Assembly: GCA_041563475.1 (NCBI GenBank)
Contig: JBFFMY010000001.1
Location: forward strand, 62,001-126,000
Source: CAJXZP01 sp041563475
Lineage (GTDB): Bacteria > Bacteroidota > Bacteroidia > Flavobacteriales_G > Salibacteraceae
Direction of reading: 5' to 3'
Length of the DNA: 64,000 bases
Of the stretch, positions 34,665-43,136 are shown one piece after another (positions within the stretch are counted from its first letter, which is position 1; every line of letters begins with the position of its first letter). Below the pieces are notes generated by a model that did no database searches, had not been told where the DNA came from, and was given only the letters and a program-made list of their open reading frames with translations. Made by a program: the position numbers and the translations under genes.

Positions 34665-37086
34665 CTTTCAGGGTTTTAATATTTTCCTTACTTAAATTAA
34701 TGTCGCGTTGTGGGAATGGGATGGTTATTTTTTCTTCTTTAAATGCGTTGTACACCGCAATAGAAATCTCGCTTTTTGACGTGATTCCGAACTCTACAGG
34801 GACCCAATATAATAGTCTGAAATCTAATGAGCTATCCCCAAATTGATCAAATAATGCAACGGGGGCGGGATCATTTAGTACATCAGTATGGGCCGCAGCA
34901 ACCTTGATTAGAATATCAACAACAACCTGTAAATCCGTCCCATACGCAGTACCGATTTTTATCTCAACACGTTTTACATTATCTGAAAGTGTCCAATTGA
35001 TTACCTCATTAGTAATTAAGTTACTGTTAGGAACCACAACTTCAGCGCCATCAAAGGTTCTAATATTGGAAGAACGAACGCCTATTTTCATTACGTGGCC
35101 CACGAGGGTTCCAACTTCAACCACATCCTCCGTTTGGATGGGCCGTTCAAATATTAAGATTAATCCGGAAATGAAATTGGAAATTATGTTTTGCAATCCG
35201 AATCCAATACCCAACCCGAGAGCACCCGCCATTAAATTAAACTGACTCAAATTAATTCCAATCGATGACATCGCAATCACAAAGGCAAAGGAGATAATAG
35301 AATAACGAACAATAACAGAAATCACAGATGGAATTCCTTTCGGTAACTTGAGGAAGTTAAGTAGGCCACCATCAACTATTCTTGAAATAAAGGAGGTAAT
35401 CGCAAAGGAACCAAATAAGATCAAAAGAAAGGTTAGAACGCTGCCAATTGTAAACGTTATTACGCCAACATTAATGGGCAAACTGAGTTGCTCACCCAAC
35501 CAACTAAAAACAACATCAGAAACATCAATAACTTGGAGAAAATATAAGATGATAAACAGGTAGGAAAATAGGATAACAACTTGCTGAGCGCGTTTTTCTA
35601 AAAAAAATTTATAAGAAATGTCAAACAAATCAGATTTGGCAGTGTAATAGTGAATGGCAGCGGTGGATATATTACCTAAAACTATAATTGTTCCAGATAA
35701 AATTACCAAAAGTGATGCTCCAGAAATAGTGATTGAAAGCATCAAATCCGTTAGATTGGTATAACCAAGAATGTTTGAAACCAGGGCAATACTCATAAGG
35801 ATATAAACAAGAGGAGATAACCGGACTAAAAAAATCGAAAAGCTATTTAATCGGAGCTTACGAGTGATTAAGTAGGGAAATGTCATTTTTAGGGCAATAA
35901 GAATGATCATAATGGTCTCTGAAAACAAATAGGCCCTATAAAAGAAAGACGTATACCACACATACGACTTAATGGTGTTCAAAACGAATAGTAGGATAAT
36001 GAAAGTGATTATACCTTTAAAACGATGGTGTATGGATGGTTTAAGAAGTGGTAACGTGGCCAAAAGCCCAATTAAAAGCAACAGTTCAGATAATAAATTA
36101 GGCGTATTCGAGAAATAGACCATGGAACTTAGTGCTGCAATAAATATCATGGAAGCCTTTAAGTGACTAACAACTAAGTTCTTTGATTCAATTAATTTGG
36201 ACTCACCTGCGGAAAATGAAATCTTTTTGAAAGAACTTCGTAGTCTCCATAACCAAACAAAAATAATAACAAGAAAAATCAGATGGGCAAGCACCTTATT
36301 TTCTGGACTCTTATAATAAGCAACCACTCCACGGAGGTTTTCCTCAAAGGATATCCAAGCCTTAAAAACACCTTTGGAAGCCGAAACATTGTTTTCTTCT
36401 TTTACCCATATTATAGGATGACGTTTATGGAAAATGGAAAATTCGGGTGATATTTTCCAACTCTCAAGTTCATCAATAATAGTATTAATGCTTTCTTTTT
36501 GAATGAGAATTTTATTTTCTAAACTAAGAAAGTGGTTATTTTGTTTGTTTACCTCTTGGATTGTAGCTGTAATTTTTTTCTGTGTATTGAGGATGTTTTT
36601 TCTAACAATAACGGGTGTATTAGGAGCCTCAGATTTTTTGTAGGTTAAATCCCACTCCACCTGCTTTTTATTTAAGCCATCTAACCAAATAAGATTCTTA
36701 TTCAAAAACTTATTTATCGTTGACTGCCAAGTATCTAGGTATGCATTGTAACTCTTCCACTTATTAATTATGTTAATGACTTTTTGTTTGTTCGGATGGG
36801 ATTGTTTAAAGTTTTGATACTCTTTTTTTTGCTCTAAAATGAAACTATTGTATTCTGGAATTTGTTTTTCAATCTCCGTAATACTAGGATAATCGACTAT
36901 TTTCTTACGTATGTTTTTTAGTTGCTCATTTGTTAATTCAATTTTTACGTTCAAATTTTGAAGCGTAATAGCGGAAGAGTTCGTTGAATTAAGCGAATCA
37001 TTAATCGTTATTTGTCCGGTCACATTTCCCGCAAAAATTAGGATTAGAAAACCGACAAAAGAAATACAGGATAATATTTTGCTCAT
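34654..37086 (-). CDS. Large MscS-family mechanosensitive channel
   Basis: 810 residues. A signal peptide (about 1-24) is followed by a periplasmic coiled-coil-rich region (about 30-240), about eight to eleven membrane helices, and the C-terminal MscS core. The core has the pore-helix signature LMAGALGLGIGFGLQNIISN, then the beta domain FERPIQTEDVVEVG and VRSSNIRTFDGAEVVVPNS. This resembles the large MscK/MscM-type channels that release osmolytes on osmotic downshock. It overlaps the DUF5686 gene, so the two may act together at the envelope (inference). Confidence 0.93.
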   Translation of the reverse strand: MSKILSCISFVGFLILIFAGNVTGQITINDSLNSTNSSAITLQNLNVKIELTNEQLKNIRKKIVDYPSITEIEKQIPEYNSFILEQKKEYQNFKQSHPNKQKVINIINKWKSYNAYLDTWQSTINKFLNKNLIWLDGLNKKQVEWDLTYKKSEAPNTPVIVRKNILNTQKKITATIQEVNKQNNHFLSLENKILIQKESINTIIDELESWKISPEFSIFHKRHPIIWVKEENNVSASKGVFKAWISFEENLRGVVAYYKSPENKVLAHLIFLVIIFVWLWRLRSSFKKISFSAGESKLIESKNLVVSHLKASMIFIAALSSMVYFSNTPNLLSELLLLIGLLATLPLLKPSIHHRFKGIITFIILLFVLNTIKSYVWYTSFFYRAYLFSETIMIILIALKMTFPYLITRKLRLNSFSIFLVRLSPLVYILMSIALVSNILGYTNLTDLMLSITISGASLLVILSGTIIVLGNISTAAIHYYTAKSDLFDISYKFFLEKRAQQVVILFSYLFIILYFLQVIDVSDVVFSWLGEQLSLPINVGVITFTIGSVLTFLLILFGSFAITSFISRIVDGGLLNFLKLPKGIPSVISVIVRYSIISFAFVIAMSSIGINLSQFNLMAGALGLGIGFGLQNIISNFISGLILIFERPIQTEDVVEVGTLVGHVMKIGVRSSNIRTFDGAEVVVPNSNLITNEVINWTLSDNVKRVEIKIGTAYGTDLQVVVDILIKVAAAHTDVLNDPAPVALFDQFGDSSLDFRLLYWVPVEFGITSKSEISIAVYNAFKEEKITIPFPQRDINLSKENIKTLKGED

Positions 37087-37211
37087 TCTGGTTTGTTTGT
37101 GCCCACGAATATAGTGATTAACCGTTTCAGGGGATTACAAAATATAAAAATTGATTGGCAACTTGATTGCATAAATTAGGTTTATTTAGAGTCAATTCTT
37201 GTTTTTCCTAC

Positions 37212-37219
37212 TAAATTTG
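37212..37219 (+). promoter_or_regulatory. Candidate -7 promoter element of the aminopeptidase gene
   Basis: TAAATTTG matches TAnnTTTG and lies 30 bp before the ATG at 37250 but downstream of the TTG at 37199, supporting the shorter start. Confidence 0.45.
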
Positions 37220-37249
37220 AAATCCATTTTCATTACTAAAAAAAATAGC

Positions 37250-38539
37250 ATGAAATATTCTCAAATTGATTCGGCTTTGTTTGTAGCAAACCGTAAGGAT
37301 TATGTAAAAAACCTAAAGCCAAAATCATTGGCAATTTTTAATTCTAACGACATTTTTCCGATTAGCGCGGACAGCTCTATGCCGTTTAAGCAACATCGAG
37401 ACATTTTTTATTTGTCGGGTGTTGATCAAGAAGAAAGCATTTTAGTGGTATTCCCAGACGCAAGCGAACCGCAACATAGAGAGATACTTTTTCTAAGAGA
37501 AACAAACGAAAAAATTGCTGTTTGGGAAGGAGAGAAGCTCACCTCTCAACGCGCTTTTGAAGTATCAGGAATAAAATCGGTTTATTGGTTAGACCAGTTT
37601 GACACCATCATGAAAAAACTCATGAGCGAGGCGCAAAACGTTTATTTAAACACCAATGAACATTTGCGCGCGAGTACCATTGTTGAAACCAGAGAGGATA
37701 GGTTTATCAAGCAATTTAAGCCGCTGTATCCAGCCCATAACTACGAAAGAAGTGCGCCTATAATGCATTCCATTAGATCAGTGAAAAAGAAAATTGAGCT
37801 AGATTTAATGCAACAAGCATGTAACATTACGGAAAAGGGAGTTAGACGCGTTTTGGATTTTGTTAAACCGGGTGTTTGGGAGCACGAAATTGAGGCGGAA
37901 TTATGGCATGAGTTTATCAAAAATAGAGCGAATGGGTATGCCTATACGCCAATTATTGCTTCCGGGTACAATGCATGTGTGTTACATTATATTGAAAATA
38001 ATCAGCAGTGTAAAGCGGGCGATGTCATTTTAATGGATATTGGTGCCGAGTACGCGAATTATTCATCTGATTTAACACGATGTATTCCAGTAAGTGGGAA
38101 ATTTACAAAGCGACAAAAAGAAGTGTATAATGCCGTTTTGCATGTAAAAGATGAAGCTTCAAGAATTCTAAGCCCTGGAGTTCTTTTAAACGAATACCAC
38201 AAACAAGTTGGAGATTTAATGGAAGAGCAACTTTTAAAGTTGAAACTAATTGATAAGGTAGACATCAAAAATCAAGACCCAAATTGGCCTGCTTATAAAA
38301 AGTATTTTATGCATGGAACCTCTCATTATATTGGTTTAGATACGCACGATGTGGGTTCTTGGGTGGAACCAATAAAGGAGAACATGGTATTTACGGTAGA
38401 GCCAGGTATTTATATTCCAGAGGAAAACTTAGGCATCAGATTAGAGGATGATATTGTAATAAAAAAAGGAGAGAACTTTAACTTGATGAAAAACATCCCT
38501 ATTCTAGCAGACGAGATTGAAGAATTAATGAATAAATAA
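37250..38539 (+). CDS. pepP: Xaa-Pro aminopeptidase (aminopeptidase P)
   Basis: 429 residues with the two-domain creatinase/aminopeptidase P fold. The N-terminal AMP_N domain (about 5-135) is followed by the pita-bread metallopeptidase. Dinuclear metal ligands are visible in DIGAEYANYSSDLTR (two Asp), HGTSHYIGLDTHDVG (His), FTVEPGIY (Glu) and GIRLEDDIVI (Glu). It removes N-terminal residues that precede proline. The ATG at 37250 is chosen over the TTG at 37199 because it fits the family and the promoter. Monocistronic. Confidence 0.94.
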   Translation: MKYSQIDSALFVANRKDYVKNLKPKSLAIFNSNDIFPISADSSMPFKQHRDIFYLSGVDQEESILVVFPDASEPQHREILFLRETNEKIAVWEGEKLTSQRAFEVSGIKSVYWLDQFDTIMKKLMSEAQNVYLNTNEHLRASTIVETREDRFIKQFKPLYPAHNYERSAPIMHSIRSVKKKIELDLMQQACNITEKGVRRVLDFVKPGVWEHEIEAELWHEFIKNRANGYAYTPIIASGYNACVLHYIENNQQCKAGDVILMDIGAEYANYSSDLTRCIPVSGKFTKRQKEVYNAVLHVKDEASRILSPGVLLNEYHKQVGDLMEEQLLKLKLIDKVDIKNQDPNWPAYKKYFMHGTSHYIGLDTHDVGSWVEPIKENMVFTVEPGIYIPEENLGIRLEDDIVIKKGENFNLMKNIPILADEIEELMNK

Positions 38540-38604
38540 ACGTCATCCGCTAAAAATCTAAATATTTGTATACCATATATTTAGAAGAATTTGGATGTTA
38601 ATTG

Positions 38605-38623
38605 TTAATATTACCTTAACATT
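38605..38623 (+). promoter_or_regulatory. Candidate Pho-box upstream of the Na/Pi cotransporter
   Basis: A direct repeat TTAATATT-acc-TTAACATT with an 11-bp period, followed by G. The half-site resembles the TTAACA-type repeats with 11-bp period bound by PhoP in Bacillus. A nearly identical repeat precedes the porin gene (42020-42038), and both end exactly 29 bp before the -7 element. Confidence 0.5.
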
Positions 38624-38652
38624 GGGTTGACCAATTATACACAACCGTAAAA

Positions 38653-38660
38653 TAGATTTG
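38653..38660 (+). promoter_or_regulatory. -7 promoter element of the Na/Pi cotransporter gene
   Basis: TAGATTTG matches TAnnTTTG, 24 bp upstream of the ATG. A TTG at 38627-38629 lies 23 bp upstream, within the spacing reported for Flavobacterium promoters. Confidence 0.55.
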
Positions 38661-38684
38661 CGGTTTTAAATTAAATCGGAGAAA

Positions 38685-40379
38685 ATGGAGTATTCAATTG
38701 TAGATTTTTTGAACCTTTTAGGATCGCTCGCTTTGTTTCTATTTGGAATGAAGCTAATGAGTGAAGGGATTCAAAAGGCCGCTGGTGACGGATTTCAGCG
38801 AATTTTAAGTAGTATGACCCGAAATAGAGTTTTCGGTGTTTTAACTGGATTTCTTATTACGGGAATCGTTCAATCATCTTCCGCCACAACCGTAATGACG
38901 GTTAGTTTCGTAAACGCGGGATTGTTGACCCTGACAGAATCTGCAGGAATCATGATGGGAGCCAATATTGGTACGACAGTGACCGCTTGGTTTTTATCCA
39001 TTTTAGGTTTCAAGGTAAAGTTAGGGGCTATTGCCATACCATTAATGGCTTTGGGAGTTCCGATGTTATTTTTTAAGCGAAGTAAATGGAGATTTTGGGG
39101 AGAAACTGTTATTGGTTTCGCCTTGTTATTCTATGGTCTAACTCTTTTAAAAGGCTCTGTACCCGACATTAAACACAATCCAGAGCTGGTTTCATTCGTA
39201 GCCGAATTCACGGATTGGGGATACTTTTCATATATATTGTTTATCATAATTGGTGCGGTTTTAACCATTGTAATACAATCGTCTTCTGCAACAATGGCGC
39301 TTACGTTGGTAATGACTGCTCAAGGCTGGATCTCTTTTGAAATTGCTGCGGCAATGGTTTTGGGTGAAAACATTGGAACTACTATTACTGCTGAATTGGC
39401 ATCTTTAGCTGCAAATGTGTATGCGAAAAGATCCGCCAAAATTCATACGCTGTTCAATATTTTTGGTGTGGGTTGGATGCTTTTGGTATTTCCATTCTTC
39501 CTTAAGGGGATTGCCTGGATGAACGGCTTTGATTCTGCGTTAGCATTAGATGAGAAACCAGACGCTATACCCGTAGCACTATCTACGTTCCATACGATGT
39601 TTAACTTGATTAACGTATTGATAATGATCAATTTCGTTCCTCAACTAGTAAAATTATCTACCGCACTGGTTAAATCCAAAGGTAAAGGAGACGAGGAGTT
39701 CCGATTGGAATTCATCAAATCAAACATTAATATGGTTTCTCCACAAGTTTCTGCTCTTGAAGCCCGTCAAGAAATTGTAAGAATGGGATTATATGTGACC
39801 AAAATGATGGATTTCCTAGATGGTTTGATGTCCGAAAAGGATGAGATTAAAAGGGAAAAGCAGTATAAAAAATTACAGAAATATGAGGAAGTGTCCGACC
39901 GTTTATCGGAAGAAATCTCAGACTTTTTATCCAAAACGAGTAAACTAGCCCAATCAACTCAATCCTCAGATGAGATAATAACCATGTTAGGGATTGCGCA
40001 TGATTTAGAAAATATGGCCGATATTTTTGTGTCTATGGGAGGCTCTATTATGGGCAAAAACAAAAAGAAAATATGGTTTTCTCCAGATCAAAGGGAGCAG
40101 TTAGAAGAATTACTTGGTTTAGTTCGTAATGCATTAAGCATAATGAATGCGAATTTGGCCAAATGGGATATTACGGCTGCGGATTTAGAAAAGGCCGTTA
40201 AAGTGGAAGCTCAAATTGATAAAATGCGTAAAAAACTACGTAAAAATTACCTATCAAAAATTGAAGAAGGGGAATACAATGTTCGAGGCGGAATCTTATA
40301 TGCTGAGTTGTTTAACAGTAGTGAAAGATTAGCTGATTATACCGAAAATGTGAGTCAGGGTCTTTCGGGAAACCTGTAA
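38685..40379 (+). CDS. Na+/phosphate cotransporter with PhoU-like tail
   Basis: 564 residues of the PNaS (NptA/YjbB) family. Two inverted membrane repeats carry the QSSSATT and QSSSATM signatures (near residues 65 and 200), and there are about nine to ten helices in all. From about residue 360 comes a soluble all-helical PhoU-like domain. It moves inorganic phosphate across the inner membrane with sodium. A candidate Pho-box and a -7 element precede it and a clear terminator follows. The convergent porin gene with a matching box suggests a phosphate regulon. Confidence 0.93.
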   Translation: MEYSIVDFLNLLGSLALFLFGMKLMSEGIQKAAGDGFQRILSSMTRNRVFGVLTGFLITGIVQSSSATTVMTVSFVNAGLLTLTESAGIMMGANIGTTVTAWFLSILGFKVKLGAIAIPLMALGVPMLFFKRSKWRFWGETVIGFALLFYGLTLLKGSVPDIKHNPELVSFVAEFTDWGYFSYILFIIIGAVLTIVIQSSSATMALTLVMTAQGWISFEIAAAMVLGENIGTTITAELASLAANVYAKRSAKIHTLFNIFGVGWMLLVFPFFLKGIAWMNGFDSALALDEKPDAIPVALSTFHTMFNLINVLIMINFVPQLVKLSTALVKSKGKGDEEFRLEFIKSNINMVSPQVSALEARQEIVRMGLYVTKMMDFLDGLMSEKDEIKREKQYKKLQKYEEVSDRLSEEISDFLSKTSKLAQSTQSSDEIITMLGIAHDLENMADIFVSMGGSIMGKNKKKIWFSPDQREQLEELLGLVRNALSIMNANLAKWDITAADLEKAVKVEAQIDKMRKKLRKNYLSKIEEGEYNVRGGILYAELFNSSERLADYTENVSQGLSGNL

Positions 40380-40397
40380 TAGAATTATAAATTGATT

Positions 40398-40430
40398 AAA
40401 GCTCGTTAAAGAAATTTAACGAGCTTTTTT
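40398..40430 (+). terminator. Rho-independent terminator after the Na/Pi cotransporter gene
   Basis: Perfect stem GCTCGTTAAA (40401-40410) and TTTAACGAGC (40415-40424) around a GAAA tetraloop, followed by six T residues, 18 bp after the stop codon. Confidence 0.92.
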
Positions 40431-40710
40431 ATGCCTTGGCGGGTTACCCCTCTGAAAATATACTCCTGTGTTGTCTGGGACTTTATTTCACCTATTTCAA
40501 ACTGATTTATTGTGCTTTACTTCTGACATAATCAGACGGATATTTTTAAGTAATATACACACCTTTTAAACATGGGTAATAAGGCATGCTTTCGGTAATC
40601 AAAATAGGTCTGGGCTTTTATTCTTGTATGTTTAATTGCTAAAGGCTGTTTGAACTCGTTATACAAAGAGTAGTTCGGCTTAATTTGGTTATGGATAAAT
40701 TTTCTAAGGC
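40431..40710. other. Gene-free stretch between two terminators
   Basis: 280 bp between the terminators of the convergent cotransporter and porin genes. A 64-codon minus-strand frame (40532-40726) runs into the porin terminator and has no recognisable product. I see no RNA gene or repeat here. Confidence 0.5.
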
Positions 40711-40743
40711 AAAAAAAAGCCATCAACTTTTTAGCTGATGGCT
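40711..40743 (-). terminator. Rho-independent terminator after the porin gene
   Basis: Read on the minus strand, AGCCATCA (40743-40736) pairs with TGATGGCT (40725-40718) around a 10-nt loop and is followed by a run of T residues (40711-40717). It lies 22 bp after the porin stop. Confidence 0.88.
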
Positions 40744-40765
40744 CTGAATAATTTTAAGAAGTTAA

Positions 40766-41926
40766 TTAGAAATGGAATTCCATTTGTAGTCTTCCGTGTA
40801 TTAAATCGTCTCTATTTTCAATTGTACGATACGTTAAGTCTGCTTGAACCTTTAATTTATGTCCAACGATGTATTTACTCACACAAACTGTTTTATCTTC
40901 AATTTGGTTGTAAAAGGAAACGCTTTGCCCTAAACTATTCACCAAATCCTCTGGGTTTGTGAAAGCATACCTCAAGGCAATTTCCCAGTTGTTTTTAAAC
41001 AAATAACCTGTTTGTGCGTTCAGGCCCCAACCAGTATAATAGGCAGCAGTTGCAACTGTGGCATCTGAAGCATCACCATACACAACTTCCGATGCGTTTG
41101 GTGCAGAGCGCATTCCCCACTCAGTCATAAGAGACCACCCTTGTAGTTTAAAAAGAACGTCTGCACTTAAGGTTAATAAATCTTTAGTATCATCTAAATC
41201 TTTTCCAATATGACTATTTGATTTGTATGCATCCATGTTATAATCTGCACTAAAAGCAATGGCCATTTTCAAGGTTTGTTCGCGTTCTAAATCACCGCTT
41301 ACATAGTCTCCCTTTTTTGTGAACTCACCCAATGGAAGTAATTCTATTTTGGCTGTTAATGAAGGTTTTGGCTTGAAACGTTTGTTTAAAATTCCATTAC
41401 CGGTACTCAACGCATACATGTCACGGATAATGAATTTGTCGCCAATTTCGAAAAAGTGGTGAAATTGAATACCGACATCCCGGTCGATATTATACATGTC
41501 GTTAAAAATAGATCTATTTACGAATTGTAGATTTCCAGAAGAAACCACACGCTCTCTATTGCCTGGAAGTTTACCTTGCCCAAACCATAAATCTGAATGA
41601 GGAGCAAAACGGTATTTTAACATGGCATCTCGAACGTAACCTCCAACTACATCAAACTCAATTTTGTAACGTAAGTTTTCGTTCACCATAAAACCGTCTA
41701 GTTTTATACGGCCCCTTGCCACCCATGCTTGTTGCTCAAATTCTTTGGTTTCAATATTGTAAATGTAGTCCCATCGTGGTTGCACTCGAACGCCAAGTTT
41801 AAGCCCGAAAGAGCCATCATTGGTTTTAAAGTTAAGTCCTTTACCAAATTTGCCATCATAACTCATTTGTGCCATGGCAAAAACGCTCATAAGCACAAGC
41901 GCTACTGTAGTGTAGATTTTTTTCAT
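40766..41926 (-). CDS. Outer-membrane porin (phosphate-selective porin O/P type)
   Basis: 386 residues with a signal peptide (about 1-19, ending AMAQ) and the alternating strands of a 16-18-stranded barrel ending in Phe (LQMEFHF). The opening GLKLGVRVQPRWDYIYN and the RGRIKLDGFMV and LWFGQGKLPGNRERV segments fit the porin O/P family, whose Pseudomonas members pass phosphate and polyphosphate. The convergent Na/Pi transporter and the shared upstream box support a phosphate role here. Selectivity itself is not shown by the sequence. Confidence 0.88.
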   Translation of the reverse strand: MKKIYTTVALVLMSVFAMAQMSYDGKFGKGLNFKTNDGSFGLKLGVRVQPRWDYIYNIETKEFEQQAWVARGRIKLDGFMVNENLRYKIEFDVVGGYVRDAMLKYRFAPHSDLWFGQGKLPGNRERVVSSGNLQFVNRSIFNDMYNIDRDVGIQFHHFFEIGDKFIIRDMYALSTGNGILNKRFKPKPSLTAKIELLPLGEFTKKGDYVSGDLEREQTLKMAIAFSADYNMDAYKSNSHIGKDLDDTKDLLTLSADVLFKLQGWSLMTEWGMRSAPNASEVVYGDASDATVATAAYYTGWGLNAQTGYLFKNNWEIALRYAFTNPEDLVNSLGQSVSFYNQIEDKTVCVSKYIVGHKLKVQADLTYRTIENRDDLIHGRLQMEFHF

Positions 41927-41982
41927 CCCTAATATTTTTTATACAAATAATAACCAGCTCCGACACTTGTTATTTTGAGATG

Positions 41983-41990
41983 CAAAAGTG
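41983..41990 (-). promoter_or_regulatory. Candidate -7 promoter element of the porin gene
   Basis: CACTTTTG on the minus strand matches TAnnTTTG in five of its six fixed positions. It is placed exactly 29 bp after the Pho-box-like repeat, the same distance as at the Na/Pi cotransporter. Confidence 0.4.
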
Positions 41991-42019
41991 CACTAAACCT
42001 CTAGCATCATGATTGATGC

Positions 42020-42038
42020 AATGTTAAGTGAAGGTTAA
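42020..42038 (-). promoter_or_regulatory. Candidate Pho-box upstream of the porin gene
   Basis: On the minus strand TTAACCTT-cac-TTAACATT, followed by G: an 11-bp direct repeat identical in 16 of 20 positions to the one at 38605-38624. It lies between lspA and the porin gene. Confidence 0.5.
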
Positions 42039-42099
42039 GAAATTATGGTATTTAGTTTAAGGGGCGAACTGAAAAATCAAAAACAGGCAGGAATAGTTC

Positions 42100-42768
42100 T
42101 TATAGCTCTTCAGCAAAAAAGCTTTTTTGAAATAGGATTATGATGGCTACCCCAACGGTTATAGCAGAATCGGCAACATTAAAGACGGGACGAAAAAACA
42201 TAAAATAATCGCCCCCCCAAATTGGAAACCAATCGGGAAACCAACCATCGAATAATGGGAAGTAAAGCATGTCAACTACTTTGCCATGTAACATCCCTGC
42301 ATACCCATCACCAAATGGTACGTTTTGTGCAATATGCGCAGATGATTCAGTAAATATTTGACCGTAAAAAACAGAATCAAGTATATTGCCTAAAGCACCG
42401 GCAAAGATGAAACCCATTGCAATAAGAAACCCCTGATGCGCCTCTTTTTTACTTAAGTGAATTATGTACCAAGCAATGCCAATAATTGCCGCAATTCTAA
42501 AAAGGGAAAGCAAAATTTTGCCGTAATCACCGCCTAATTCCATGCCGAAAGCCATACCTGGGTTTTCGGTAAAATGAATATAAAACCAATTGGTTAAACG
42601 GTATTCTTGACCCAAATACATATGTGTTTTGACCCAAATTTTTGACCATTGATCAATTATCAAAACAGTACCAGCAACAATTGCAGGTACAAATAGTTTC
42701 GAATTTTTTAGTGAATTGCTAATAGGAACCAATTTTATGGGGTTATCCCATTTTGTTTTTAGCTTCAA
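42100..42768 (-). CDS. lspA: Lipoprotein signal peptidase (signal peptidase II)
   Basis: 222 residues, longer than most LspA. It cleaves prolipoproteins before the lipidated cysteine in the inner membrane. Four membrane helices are seen, with IIDQWSKIWVK in the first region. The catalytic aspartates lie in GALGNILDSVFYG and FNVADSAITVG. The start must be a non-ATG codon: TTG at 42768 is the best choice, because the first in-frame ATG falls after helix one and a stop lies two codons upstream. It overlaps dksA by 26 bp, indicating coupled translation. Confidence 0.94.
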   Translation of the reverse strand: MKLKTKWDNPIKLVPISNSLKNSKLFVPAIVAGTVLIIDQWSKIWVKTHMYLGQEYRLTNWFYIHFTENPGMAFGMELGGDYGKILLSLFRIAAIIGIAWYIIHLSKKEAHQGFLIAMGFIFAGALGNILDSVFYGQIFTESSAHIAQNVPFGDGYAGMLHGKVVDMLYFPLFDGWFPDWFPIWGGDYFMFFRPVFNVADSAITVGVAIIILFQKSFFAEEL

Positions 42769-43117
42769 TGCTTAATGTAGCATGAGGAACAATACGTAGG
42801 CGTTCTTTTGAGATTAGTTTACCCGTTTCTCTACAAATTCCGTACGTTTTATTTTCAATACGAATTAGGGCATTTTTTAAACTAATAACGAATTTTTCCT
42901 GGCGCGCAGCTAACTGTGCAGTTTCTTCTTTGCCTAATGTATCTGAGCCATCTTCCATCATTTTAAACGTTGGAGAAGTATCGTCTGTTCCATTATTATC
43001 GTTAGAAATGGCTGAATTTAGCATTTCCAGATCTTTCTTAGCTTCCTCTATTTTTTCCAGAATTAGCTCTTTAAATTCTACTAATTCTGAGTCTGAGTAT
43101 CTGTTTTTTTCTGACAT
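42743..43117 (-). CDS. DksA/TraR-family regulator lacking the zinc-finger cysteines
   Basis: 124 residues: an N-terminal coiled-coil hairpin (about 8-85), as in proteins that insert into the RNA polymerase secondary channel, then the zinc-finger region YGICRETGKLISKERL and VPHATLSIEAK. Only one of the usual four cysteines remains, so zinc binding is unlikely; the fold is probably kept, as in C-less DksA paralogs. It may modulate transcription with ppGpp (inference). Second gene of ileS-dksA-lspA. Confidence 0.88.
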   Translation of the reverse strand: MSEKNRYSDSELVEFKELILEKIEEAKKDLEMLNSAISNDNNGTDDTSPTFKMMEDGSDTLGKEETAQLAARQEKFVISLKNALIRIENKTYGICRETGKLISKERLRIVPHATLSIEAKNKMG

Positions 43118-43136
43118 AATAAAATATTTAATTCCT

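Noticed and set aside
38558..38584. AT-rich inverted repeat CTAAATAT/ATATTTAG after the aminopeptidase gene.
   Set aside because: It has no GC pairs in the core and no T tract, so I do not call it a terminator.
40532..40726. 64-codon minus-strand frame between the cotransporter and porin genes.
   Set aside because: It runs into the porin terminator, has no recognisable product and no promoter. Treated as chance.
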